NCBI GenBank assembly: GCA_013400155.1
Contig: VXBM01000343.1
Coordinates: forward strand, 357,744-421,743
Direction of reading: 5' to 3'
Source of the DNA: Helopsaltes ochotensis
Taxonomy: Eukaryota; Chordata; Aves; Passeriformes; Locustellidae
DNA length: 64,000 nt
Position 1 is the first letter of the stretch. Each line of letters opens with the position of its first letter. This document shows, piece by piece, positions 49,801 through 62,460 of this stretch. The position numbers and the translations under genes were made by a program. Under the pieces are notes generated by a model, which was given only the letters and a program-made list of their open reading frames with translations, searched no databases and was not told the origin of the DNA.

Positions 49801-50394
49801 CCTGAGATTACAGCACAGTTATGACCTTGTTAAATTGTAGGGATAAGATACATACTTTTCTGCAACACTTTAAAACAGCAACCATCAATCAAATAGACTT
49901 TGAGGATATTTGTTCTCAAGAATTCTGTCCGGGTCTCCAGGAAGATGGGGTAAGTCTGCACTGCCTTTGAAGGAAATCCCAAGGCCAAAGTCAAAGTGTT
50001 TTGTTCAGCTCCATTATTGAGCCTCCCTCACAGCCCCAGACGTGCCCAGGCACTGGTACTCTCTTCTCATAGCAGTGGAGTCCCATCAGACAGGTGTGTC
50101 CAGGGCTCGTCCACTTCAGAATACGCATCAGCTGCCTTCGGAGCCTTTTGCAAAGGCTTCCTCAGCAACGGGGAAGGTGCAACAATTGAGATGTGTCAGG
50201 GGGCTAAGTCTCTAACAGAGTACAAGAATTTCCCCACACCACAAAAAGGGTTGTGATTGTGTGCTGGCTGTAGAAGTGACCAAAGAAGCCGGATGTGACC
50301 CACTCTTTAGTCCCCATTTGTACTAGTGCTGGGGAAGAACTTGTCTCCCTACCAGGAAAACACAGAGCCTGAAGTTCAGGGAAGCACTTCTGCC
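49801..50394. other. unassigned stretch between two CR1 copies
   Basis: Somewhat G+C-richer than average; no gene or named repeat, but parts could be unrecognised upstream CR1 sequence. Confidence 0.4.
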
Positions 50395-50928
50395 TTGACT
50401 CCAGCACTGACGAGGTTGCACCTCAAGTTGTGTGTTTGGTTTTGGATTCCTCACTGCAAAAAAGGTACTGGGATGCTGTAGTATGTCCAGAGAAGGGCAA
50501 CAGAGCGGGTGAAAGGTCTGGAGAGTGACTCATACGGGGAGAAGCTGAGGGAGGTGGGGCTGGAGAAAAGCAGGCTGATCAAGGGGGGACCTTATTGGTC
50601 TTCACAACTACCTGAAAGGAGGTAGTAGCCACAGATGGAGATCAGTTCTCTTCTTTCAAGTAACAAGCAATAAGATGAGAGGAAATGGCTCAAGTTGTGT
50701 GAGGGGAGGGTTAGATTACATCTTAGGAAAAATTCCTCCACACAAGCAGCAGTCAAGCATTGGAACAGGCTGCCCAGGGAAGTTGTTGAGTTGGAGGTTT
50801 TTAAAAGATGTGCAGACTTGTCACCTGGGGATATGGTCTAGGGTGGGCTTGGCAGTGCTGTGTTAGTGACTGGACTTCATTATCTTCAAGGTCTCTTCCA
50901 ACCTGAATGACTCTATGGATTCTACAGC
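50395..50928 (+). mobile_element. CR1 LINE 3' end
   Basis: Begins in the ORF2 end ('cacctcaagttgtgtgtttg'), passes through 'gtccagagaagggcaac', 'tgaaaggaggtagtagcca', 'ggaacaggctgcccaggga' and 'aaggtctcttccaacct', and stops in a degenerate octamer tail. Plus strand, 5'-truncated, clearly younger than the copies at 43 and 49 kb. Confidence 0.94.
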
Positions 50929-52619
50929 TAGGATTTAATCCAACTCTGACTCCAGCAGCAAGCTGTGGGTATGGTCTACTACCAGCCCTGGCAGAAAATG
51001 ACTGGAACAGGCCCTGCCAGTGGCACCTTCTCCACTCCTCAGAGTGTTTCAACAAAAAAATGTCTTAAGATAGCCTCTCTACATAGAAATGTCAGCTTTT
51101 TAGGTAGTTAAGGGCTGGTTAATACAACTGCTCAGTGCAGTGCTACAGGCAGTCTGGGTTTTGCTAAGATACTGTTCCCCCTACTTCTGGATATGAAAAT
51201 ATTTCACTTTTGCAAAAATCTAATCCTCAGTAATTTTTCTTCAGGTGCTATAATTCCTGGATTTAGATAAATGTCATCTCAGATGGAATGCAATTCATTG
51301 AAAGATGTCTATTGTGTTTAGGCTTTTATGTCCTTAGTTGCTGTTTATTTGAAGCAAAGGAACACACAAGTTTATTTACAAATTGAAAACATAAAACTGT
51401 TCCAAACACTTCATCTACTTCAGTAACTTCAGTTACTTCATCTACTTCAGTTTAATAAAAGGTCTGAGAAAAAGGAAAATAATGGAGGGGAGTCAGCCCA
51501 CAAAAAACTAAATAAGTCTTTATTAGATTTCTGTAACCCTCAATGCCACAATGGAAACCATGTATATGCTGCAATATACTGCTAACATGAGGAAAAACAC
51601 TTCACAGAACAAGTGAATGGTGTAGTAAGTTGCTCATCACATCCAAATAAACATCCTCGAACAACACCTGGTATAAGCTAAATGTGCTGCAAATCGACTT
51701 GCTCTAAATTGCTGAGGATAAGCTAATTAGACATTTAGTTGTCCATCCCCTGCTTTGTTTTCCAGTTAATCAACTGAGCAATGTCAAGGGTCAGAAAAAC
51801 TCACTCATACAAATGCTAACGGGGGGAACAGGCAGCTCTTGTTAGGTTCCTGATATAGGAAATTAGCAGATGACTTTTTGATAGAAGGAGCTGGATTTCC
51901 TTTGCTGGAAGTAGAATGAACTCATATTAGCATTAATGGATCTTCTCATGGAAAGACCCATCATAATTAGCAATCATCATTTATCATCATCAGAATTTCA
52001 CCAACAGACCCTAATCACTCCTTTCCTCAATTACTCACAGAAAAAAACAGATGCATGTTAAAATGTTGAATGCAGGAGGGCACTTTATGCCTGGTAGAAG
52101 ATATAGAGTGCCTGCGGCATATTTAGACAATTAATTTTACCTTTCCTAATACTTATAATAAGAAAAAGAAATGTGCCTATTTTGCTTTTTAAATCGTAGC
52201 AGTGTAAAGGCATGGTTTTTGAAAGAAATTGAAGAGCTACTCTTAAGGGTGCAGAAACTCTGGGGGAAAACACCTTACATATTCCCTTTATTTGTATTTT
52301 CCTTTTCTTCCTCCACATCTCCCATATTCCAAAATCTTTTCTGACACTGGATGTATTTCTCATTATATATTTATTATGTGAGATTATTTGCTCTCTCCTC
52401 AATCTATTTCAGCTATATCCAGCTGGCAAGAGACCTAGAAGAGGTGCAGATGAGGGCCACACAGCTCCCAGGGCTAGGACACCTCTGTGCCAGCATCACC
52501 TGAGGTAAATCGGAGTTGGCACGCCAGACATGACACCCATTAATGCCATTTTCTCTTTCTGTTATCTCACTTGCTGGGACTATTGCACAAAGATGACATT
52601 CCTCACTGCTAAAGAAAGC
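50929..52619. other. mostly unique non-coding stretch
   Basis: No gene. It holds a 17-bp perfect direct repeat (51,408-51,424 and 51,435-51,451) and candidate conserved element C. At 52,430-52,500 'gtgcagatgagggccac' and 'ggacacctctg' faintly recall the CR1 ORF2 end. Confidence 0.45.
51640..52070. promoter_or_regulatory. candidate conserved non-coding element C
   Basis: Repeat-free stretch with two TAATTAG homeodomain cores (51,724-51,730 and 51,964-51,970) and several ATCAT/ATTAGCA words. Enhancer-like by texture only. Confidence 0.25.
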
Positions 52620-52627
52620 CAGGCTCC

Positions 52628-52690
52628 CTGATTGCTGGAGTTGAAGGGGACCCCTGGGTCATCTTGTCCAAAATCCTGGATTGGATCCCA
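52628..52690 (-). mobile_element. CR1 LINE 3' tip fragment, minus strand
   Basis: 'gagttgaaggggacccctgg' followed by 'gtcatcttgtccaaa' is the reverse complement of the CR1 3' words 'ttggactagatgacct' and 'aggtccctttcaac'. Very short copy. Confidence 0.6.
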
Positions 52691-55600
52691 ATCTCTCAAT
52701 GCATTAATCCAACAACTAAGAGAGAGAAGGAAAGAAACCCAAAACACCACCTTTTTGGAGTGAAAGACATTGTTGTTGCACATTATTTAAAATTATGAAA
52801 GAGAAGACGTGTTCATCCCTCCTATCTCTTGTAACTTCCCTTATTCTTTATCCTCTGTACAGTACAGACAGCTGTGTGCAGAAGTCAGCTGGGTGAAGGA
52901 AATGGGGTCAGCTCGATAGATTATTCCTATTACCTGTTAAATCCTCATTTATCCCTTCAGTCACAGGGCGCACAGAATGCAATAAAATGAGTAAGGAGGG
53001 TTCAAAGTTCATAGATATGTTTATATAGGTTTTTATGGCAAATAAGAACTTCCCCATTAATGAACAAGTTAATGATTATGTTGTAAAGTTTGGGGTGCCT
53101 AACTGCCTACTAGACTAAACAATGAGTTCTAAAAGAAGTTTATAATGTATTAAATGTGTCTATTATTAAAATCAGTAGTAAAGCCCTTTTTTAAATTAAG
53201 AGACATGAGTGTCAATAAGCTCTCTTCTCACCCTTCATGTCATACTGCCAGTTTGCAGAAGGCCCAGTTACATCAGGTACTTTGACCTCCAACTCTTTTA
53301 CTAAGGATTAATTCCAGATGGTTAGATAATATGCTTTACATGCACTGCCTCATGTATTCCTCTCTATTTTAGCAGCTTATTATGAGCTTGTGTACTCTTT
53401 TTATGCATACATTGTCTTGGATTATCAATTTATGCCATTTATTGCCTGTATTTTTATTTTCAACAAAATTGTTTCCATCCTTCACAGAAATACGTACTCA
53501 GAGATTTTCTGCTACGTAGCACAAGCTAGGAAAAGAAAATGGACATACTTGATTTCAAAAAGTAATAAAGAACCACAGAATTCAGAGATCATTGGCTGAG
53601 TGTCTTTGCATTCTTATGTGCAATTGCTTGAATCTCGTCTGATTAGCAAAAAGAAAAAAAAAAAAGCTTCGAAGTTGAAACAGGATGGAAATTTGTATGT
53701 ATGGTGTCACCACCGTGTCTTACTCTATAGAGAAAAATCATGTCAGAAATTATTTGGATGCAATAACAGTTAATGCCCATGTGCTTGTTCTAATGAATTC
53801 ATTATTTCCTTTGCACTCAGTTTTAGCAGTGATATTGTGTTAGAGCACAAAGTCTGTATTTTCATTTAATTTCCTGCAGGCTTTTTCGTTTGGCTCGTTT
53901 ATCTTCCCTTATCCCTTGAAACCATCTATAGTAATTCAGTTCACTGCAGCTAGACCTTTTGACAGAGACAGAAATAATCAGTTCCAGGCACTGCTGATTC
54001 CAAAGTCAGCTAACATCTGATCATTTAATGCTTTTTAGGTTAATGGAGACTTTTGGACAGCATTTCTTTCTCTGTTGTCCTGTCGAGGAGTTCCTCCATT
54101 CTCTTTCCTTTCTACTCAACCACAGTTTGACTAGTGGTACAAAACCAAATCACACATAGATATTACAAAATTAAATTTGGGGGTTTTATTCCCAGTCCTA
54201 GTTAATGTCTCTCAAAATATTTCCTTCCATAGCACAGTGGTGTCACAGAATATTTCAACATGGAAAATTTGTTATTTAAAACCTTATAAAATGTAAGACA
54301 AACTGATGTAAACACAATATCCATTATCCTTAAGCTTAGTTAAACATGCAAATGGTTCTTAAAAGTTATATTGTTGTTTACAGTTAAGTTAGGGTATTTA
54401 ATGTTATCTGAGTAATTAATTTTTTTCTGCTGAAGACCGTGTTCATGAGCATTTCCCAACTGGCAGGTGACAAACATTTCTTGATGTAGAGGGCAAACTG
54501 CTCTGTCCCTCCTGCCTAGCCTGTCCTTTCTGACCAGACTCTAGCCATTGATAGCCACACTCCAGTCATAGGATTCATCCCACCAACTCTCAGTAATGGT
54601 AATTATCTTCAAGGTGTACATCAAAATTAAAATAACAAAACATAGTTTCAAACATTAAATGCAAACAAAATGCTTTTGTTCTGATTTTGACCATTCAATT
54701 TTTGTATTAAATCAATAATATAATTTTGGCCTGATGATTACTACCAATTATCAAACAAAGAATGAAATAAAGCCGCAAGATCTTTTTTGCCTTTGGTCTG
54801 ATACTTGTGGACATCATTCTGTGCTCAGCATTTCTGCAATACTTCCTCCTCAAGGAAGGATAAATTACTTGTCCTCATCTTCAAGGACCATCTTGGACAA
54901 CCACAATCCTATTTCTGTTCTGTGTTAAGAAGCTGACTTCTGTTACCAAAGGACCTTATTGTGTTCCCAGTCTTTAAATGTTTTATTCCTTCCTTTTTAT
55001 TTCCTTGTTCTTCATAGGAATTCACTAAACATGCTGCAGAAATACCAGGTCACTGCCATACAGATTCCTTCTTCCAGCTTTAACCCCCTCACCTGGCTGT
55101 ATCCATACAGTTTTAACATGTGTTTATCCGTAGGCCACCTAGGATAGTTCCTGTCTTTTTTTTTCTTTGGTTGGGCAGTACAGAAGAGAATAAAGTGCAA
55201 ATCCCTGTAGGGGACTCCATGTACAATTTGTAAAGGCAAAATAAAAGGAACTATAACTGTACTCCAGCAGCCTGTACTTACTTTCTGAAGTATTTTGAAG
55301 TCTCAGATACACTGCTTAATGAATCTGGTATATCTATAAATTTTCTCAGGATTTCTTTAGGATTTTTGTGATGCATTAAAAAGAAATGTGCATGAATTGA
55401 CTACAACAAACTATTAATAATTTTTTTGTTGTTGTTCTTTATTTTTGTCTGTTGGGCACTGTAAAGAATTTGCATCATGTAGGTTAAAATTTTGTAACGA
55501 AACAATTTGAAAGGGCTACTTGCTGAACTATGAGATTGTGCAGCCAGGGAAATTATATTCTAGTCCACATCCTCCTGTAAAATAGATGTCATTTAGGAGA

Positions 55601-58025
55601 AGCCCTTAAAAAGAGATTTCTTAATTGGAAAAACATCCTTTTCAGTCACAAGTGGCTGAGCTGAAGTGTGTCCTCAGAATATCAATATGAGCTGAAGCTA
55701 TTAAAATGTCATGGTTAACCTTTTTTAAAAGCCTAATTTAATTAGAAAAATAATAATTAGTGTATCCTTGACAGTTAGAAACACGCACCTCAAATGAACA
55801 ACATGTAAACTCTCAATTTCAATGGGCAACACTCTGCTGGAAAAGCAGCATATGAACAAAGAAATTGAGTTAGCAAATACTGTGGTTGACTTACTGGTTT
55901 TGCTATTGGAAGAATTTGCTGGACCATGCTGGAAGGCAGGCACAATTTACTTCCTGATCATACCTAACAAAATGCTTTTGCATGTGTCAGCAGCCCTCAT
56001 GCACAATATTAAAAAAAAAAAAATCAGACCAATCAATGTTCCTACACAGTGTAAGTTTCCTTGCCTTTTCTCAAATCATGAGAGCAGAGACCCCATGAAC
56101 TGAAGCAAAGTGGCAGCCTGGCACCCTACAGGGTATTTTTTTCATTAAACCTGCATGAGGTAGAGCCTTGCTCTACCTAGCATTTTGCAGGTACATTTTC
56201 AGCCAGAAAAAAATAACTATATCTCATGTCAGGCATGGAGACAAGCTTCCTTTTAGAGCAGGGGCTGCTGGTATAAAAGCTGTCCTATTAAATGGAACTG
56301 GATTACCTAAGGCAAACTGTGGCCCTGGGATAAAACTAGGCGTCTTAACATGAGAGATATGAAATATCTTGGAAAACTTGTTTGATGGCTTCCATACTTG
56401 GAAATTAATATCCAAAATGATCTCCCACCAGATGTGGGAATGGACTCTGTTCTTCAAGCAACAGAGAAGTCTTGCAACAGAACCCTTAGGACAAACAATT
56501 TTAGGAAGACACTTTAATACACTGGAAAACAATTATATTTAAGGGCCAGTGAGATCACCAAATTCAGTCGGCATGGGATGGTGCAGGCTATAGTACTTGT
56601 CAATTTACTTGAAAAGCTGTTGTCTTTTGACAACATTCATGTTCCTTTTAATTGGATTGATGCTACATTTTTGAGTTCTCCTGACTGAATATCATACATC
56701 TAATCATGGGGCCCTTTTCAGTAATGACTCCCTTGGCTCCCCATATTCCCTGAGAGAGAACCAGACCTTTATTTTGTTCTTCGTACTCATGGGAAAATAA
56801 ATCACATTCAACCCTTTTTCCTCACAAATCCCATTTTCTGGTTCAAATATTTAATGGGATTCCACCAGGAGGGGAGTTACTGGAAGAACAGGCAAACTTA
56901 CATTGCAGAGATTTGGATCCTGGTCTAAGACCCTATGAAAACATGCACACCAACTCTGCTGGTGTGAGGACAGTGTCACTCATTCCATTATAAAACAAGG
57001 AAGGAAGGAAGGAAGGAAGGAAGGAAGGGCATAGGATGGGGTGGACTAATCTCAGTATGGCAGAGCTAAGGGTTTCTCTCCACCTGTATGTCACTGACCT
57101 CCCTTCATACAAAACAGCTGGCACAGGAATTTCTTCAATGTATTTCTGTGTACTGTAAAATCTCACAGGCATTGGCTGTTGCTTGTTCTTGTCAACCACC
57201 TCCTTCCTGTTTTTTCTCACTTCAGCAGGCTCCAGACAACTACAAAATGCTGGCACCAGATGGGTTAAAAAATAAAATGCAATCAGATTTTTGTAACTCT
57301 GCACAGAGACACATACTGAACATTTTGCCTTCAGATAGAGAAAGATTAATAAAAGGGACTAATAGAAAAGATATGCTAACCTACAGCTTTGAGAGTGCAC
57401 TCAGCTGTCCCTGAAGTTGAGATTTCAAGAAATAAATGACTCAAATCAGGCTGTGGAGACACGTCAGGAAATCATAGCTCTTTTAACGCATGACTGCATA
57501 CTCACCTCTGTAACAATTGCTACAGATTGTGACTAATTTTGCAGCTATCTTTATACTGATTTATGAGTGTTATATGAAAGAAATTAGAGTAGAAGAGGCT
57601 TTTAATTCTAGCCTTCACTTACATGGCAAAACAATGTCCTCAGGACTGCCTGCTATTCCCTTCAATTCCTATGCCTCTTGGGAAAACCTTGAATAGCAGT
57701 GCTGCCTATTTCCCTGGTTGACACCATGACTTTTTGAACGGGTCACTTTTGCTGCTCAGTGGCCATTTACAACCTGTCCAGGGGTACAGGCACTACCCTG
57801 GCATCCTCTGCTCTCTGCTGGCCTCCCAGCATGGGCAGCAGTGCCAGCAGGGGCTCCTTCGTCCAACCAACTTGTGGGAGCAGTGGTTCCTCATTTGATC
57901 AATTTGGGTAGAACCAAGGGTTGGCCAATGAACCTAACTGGCACTTTCCATATCTGAAGTAACCTAGAGCAACTATAAGATGGTCTATGCTGGTAATTTC
58001 TCCACTCACTTTTGCTCCAGATTCT
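52691..58025. other. mostly unique non-coding stretch
   Basis: No gene or named dispersed repeat. Includes a repeat-free stretch at 53,740-54,060 that may be conserved, and a GGAA microsatellite at 57.0 kb. The part 57,700-57,950 is G+C-richer and unidentified. Confidence 0.45.
56997..57028. repeat. (GGAA)n microsatellite
   Basis: About eight uninterrupted GGAA units. GGAA is the core bound by ETS-family factors. Confidence 0.95.
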
Positions 58026-58143
58026 TCATAAAATCATGGAATGGTTTGGGTTGGAAGAAAAAATAAAGATCATCTAGTTCCAAGGCCTCCACCATAGTCA
58101 GGAATGTCACCCACTAGACCAGGTTGCTCTGTCCTGAAATTCA
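58026..58143 (-). mobile_element. CR1 LINE 3' end, minus strand
   Basis: Starts 'tcataaaatcatggaatggt', the inverted CR1 octamer tail, then 'gggttggaag', 'atcatctagttcc' and 'ccactagaccaggttgct'. Short 5'-truncated copy. Confidence 0.9.
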
Positions 58144-61100
58144 TTTTATAATGGCATTTTTTAAATATCCTGGCTTTTAAAGCAGACTCTGATCACACTC
58201 ACATATATCTTTAGTGTCTCATAATCTTAATTCTGTTGCCTTGACAGCCGTTGCTATATCTAACCCTAGTACAGGCTGGATCTCATCACTGAGTTGTACA
58301 AAATGATTGTGTAAAACACAAGCACATTAGAATCTTCCAAAATCACCCACCACCCAACTTTGAAAAGAAAATGCAATTTCAAAATACAGCCTTTGCTAGA
58401 GGACTCTGGTGCTAGGGATGACTGAAGAGAAGGAGCAAGTCTGAAAAGGAACAGAGAACAGCAGAGTTGAAAGGTGGGAAGGGAACATGTGGAGGTGCAG
58501 CACACTTTTAACATTAGAATAATCCATGTAGCTGATCTCACAGCCAAAAACTCTTGGGGAACACCTGACTCCTCTAGGGCACTACATGTTCCCAGAGAGT
58601 AGCTGCAGCTAGAGAAGGGGAGCTCTCATATCAGTGACCATTGCAGTAACTCAGTGAAGGTTTTTAGAAGAACTTCCTCTGTGCTCCCACGGCTGAGCTG
58701 CCAGTGCCAGTTATCACACTCCTGCTGGCTGTGTGCTGGGATATATGGTCAGACTGCTAAATAGCTTTTTCAAACAAGGGCAAAGCTAGACAAATGTCAT
58801 TATTAACCATAAACTGGCACAGCAGAGTGATATGAACTACACATCAATTCAAGACAGATGAAGTGTGGCTCTTAGAGCAGATAAACGCATCAATGCCCCC
58901 TCAATGTGCAAACATAGCCTCAGAGGAGGAAAAATTTCTCAGGTGCACCTGTTTAAAGAGTTTCTCTAAGCAGCACTATTTTGAACAACTCTACGGTAAC
59001 TACCACATTGCTAGTTGTATCTGAATCAGTTTTATAGCAGGTAGTTCAGAGAGCTCAATGAGGGATTTAAAACCCACCCATGAAATCAGAGTACTTGTAT
59101 GATTACCAATATTGCTACTATTTTCCAAAGCTGTTATTTAAAGCTGTTTTGGTGATGTCTGTGTTGCAATACAGTCACAGAAGCAATGACAGAACTTGCA
59201 TCAGCCATATGCAACAGTCCTTGTGCAAATACGTGGTGGTTAAATCCTACACCTCTGCCTTGCTAGATTACAAACACTAGGATTACATTCCCTTAAAGAG
59301 CCGTGCAATTTCACACATTTATACCTCTGCTTAAGACTACAGAATTCTACACAATACTGTTAAATGACCAGTTTTATCCTATTAGGACATATCAAGGCTT
59401 CCAAAATTTATGAGCTGCTTCTGCCCTGCTCATCACTTGACAACAATTTAATAATTTTTCCCCATTGTCCTAGCATCTGACAATATCAGCCCTCAAAAGC
59501 TTTCTAGTTCTGTGGGAAATGTAATCCCAAAGATTTAATAATTTTCGATGTTAAAATTGGGATGTAGCAACTTGCTCCTCTGTCCATGGCCCTCTGCCTT
59601 AAGAATATGAAAGTCTTCTACCAAATGTATCTGAAAATGTATTTTTCTTCCTTTGCTTTCTGAAATTCACCTTCTTCTCTCTGTATGTTTCTTCGGGTGA
59701 GTTGCAAAATGCAGGTGTGGAAAAGAGTCCTTAGTTCTTCATAAGGTTTTTCCTAAGACTGTGGTACAACCATAATGTCTTTTTCCAGAAATCACAGACT
59801 CTCTGGGGATTGCAATATTTTCAAGTCTGTCTCAGCATTTTATTCAGTAAAAAGGATAAAAGGTATTCACTGTTCACTCACTTATCAGTCTTGGAATCTC
59901 AGTCACCTCCAGTTCTTGGTGCAGATACTCCATGATATTAATGCTACAGAAGGCAGATTAAGTAGAAAATGTACTAAACTCTCCCCACACAACTTGTTTC
60001 AGCAGTAGCAGATCTTGTTGTCCCAGTTACACATATGATTAAACTCCTTTGTTCACTTGATGCCTCTGTGCAGCAGTTCCCTCTCCCTCTGATGTTCTTT
60101 CCCTAATGCTCTCAAGACTATTCTTTCATCTTTCTTTATTGCAAAGTGCAAGGCTTCAAAAGTCTTGTAGGTCACCTGAACATGTTGTGCCACTGACTGC
60201 ATATGGATAAAGGATACTGGCAAATTACCAGGGTAAAAAATGTAGTTGTGAAAATGTAGTTGTGAGAGTATGGTACACAGCCTAAAGAAAGATGCAACGT
60301 GGCATTATTCATAAAGGAAAGATCTATTTTACTTGAAGATAATGTATCTTGCACTTCTACCCTGCTGATGGTTCAGATTATATAGCCAACATTTATTTGC
60401 TTTGTTTAGTGGGGTTTATATTCCATACTCCTGGGATTATGAAGATTTGGACATTGAATGCTGCTCTAAACAAAACACTGTTCACAGAAGTTCTGGTGCA
60501 CAAATACACACAGTTCATGAGCACTTTGTGCAGTTATTTACACTGTACACTGTTTCAGACAGAAAACAGGTTTTTGAACAGGAATATCCTGAATCAGGAT
60601 CTTTTTTTTTCTTAGCAGAGTGGCTTAGATAGTGAACTGTCAGGTGAGTGATTTCTTGTAAAGTATGTGTATCAGATGTGGAGAATGCTATTGCAAGACT
60701 CTTGCTATCCTTGCCTAGTCATGGAAATGCAGCTGTAGCAAGTCTTGGCAAGAACCCAAAACTTCACTGTTTGCAAAGGAAATGCAGAACTGGAGTCAGT
60801 GGATTTGAATAAGCAGCATAGAACTACAAAACTCCTACAACTGTTGGTTTGGCATCACACTGGAAATTACTAATATGACAGCAGCACAGAGGAGCCCAAG
60901 AAGAGGACTAGACCCTACCATCAGGTGGGTCATGGAGTAGTGAACAGAAGCAACTACTACGTTATTTCCACCCTTGTGAAAAGTAAAGATCACAGTGAAA
61001 ACAGTAAATGCTATCCACAGTAATAGCATTTGCAATGATAGGGTGTTTCTTAAACAGATCTAAGAGAGGCATGGATTCCTTTACTAAAAGAGCCAAATCC

Positions 61101-61851
61101 AAATCATCTTTTTAAAAAAAAGTTTCATTGAAAATACATGAATACCTGCTTGTTCCCATGGGTTGGTGTTTTTTTACATTGTGAGTCATATGAAAGATAT
61201 TTTATCTCCTTGTTGTGTGATTTCCTACTTCAACCTACTTTTAAAATTAGCTATCATAACAGGCTCCAGGATAAGTACTTGAACACAAGGTTTTATTTTT
61301 GCAGCTGAAGACTAATTTATTATAATACATATAGAATCTGCACCAGTTCACACTGCAGGGCCCTGGAAAATAGCATCTTCCAGAAATGCTAGCACAGTAC
61401 AGCTCTTGATATCTGGAAAATTTCATTGTGATTTTAAGTGGGTAATTCCCCCATAGCTTTCCAAAAGAATGTATATAATGAATACAACACATTATTTACA
61501 TAAGAGTTTATTCTGCTCTTAGACAACATGGATTTCAAAAATTAGGCTTGCCTATATAACTTCTTTCCTTCATTGGTAATCAGAGAGTATTACCACAACC
61601 ATTCCCTTCAATTTATTTAGCACAATGGTGGAGGAGAAAAGTTCTACTATGGAGTAATCCCTGCTTCAGGATCAGTTAGGGAAATTCATTCATTAGAAGA
61701 AAGAAAGAAAAAGGGATTATGCCATATGCACACAAATTAGAGATAAGACAAATACTACTTACACTTGAGAATTTCCTAAAGAGAATATGGAGCCAAATTT
61801 TTTTTCCCCCAAGATTTATACAATACAATTTTATCTACCACATTATTCCTC
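58144..61851. other. unassigned non-coding stretch
   Basis: No gene is supported. At 60,241-60,268 there is a tandem duplication of a 14-base unit (tgtagttgtgaaaa). Confidence 0.45.
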
Positions 61852-62460
61852 TTGGGACCCATACAGTTTAATACCTTCATCAATGACATAATGCATTAAA
61901 AGAAATATGCCAACAGGTGAAAGGAGGTGACTCTGACCCTTTACTCTGCTTTGGTGAGACCCCTCCTGTAGTTCTGAATCCTGCTCTGGGACTTCAGAAC
62001 AGGGAAAAAGTGGACCTGTTGGAGCAGGTCTGGTAAAGGGCCACAAAAATGATCAGAGGACTGAAGCATCTTTCCTTTGAGGTCAGGCTGAGAGAGCTGG
62101 GGCTGATGAAGAAAAGACTCTGGTAACACCTTCTGTGGCCTTCTGTACTTAGCAGGGTGCTTATAAGAAAATGGGGACAGGTTTGTTTTCAGTAGAGCCT
62201 GTTGCAATAGGGCAAGGGGTAATGGTTTTACATTAGAAGAATGTAGATTCAGACTAGATAAAAGAAAAAGCATTTTTATGATGAAGGTGATGAAACACTG
62301 GACCAGGTTGTCCAGTAAGATGTTGGATGGCCCATTCCTGGAAATATTCAAGGTCAGGTTGGACGGGGCTGTGAGCAATCTGACCTAGTTGTGCCAAGTT
62401 GGAGATGTCCCTGCTCACTGTGACCCTTCCAACCCAACCTATTCCATGATTCTGTGGTTA
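61852..62460 (+). mobile_element. CR1 LINE, internally deleted, plus strand
   Basis: A few bases of reverse transcriptase just before the catalytic box survive ('LGPIQFNTFINDIMH', 61,852-61,896). From about 61,935 the C-terminal part of ORF2 follows ('RATKMIRGLKHLSFEVRLREL', read with interruptions), then the 3' end to an octamer-like 'tccatgattctgtgg'. The catalytic box and the following domain are deleted. The end carries the usual 'gacccttccaacccaacc'. Confidence 0.9.

Noticed and set aside
60349..60632. Two overlapping plus-strand frames of 76-88 codons
   Set aside because: Not recognised as any family; a poly-T run lies inside, and both frames being open suggests chance.
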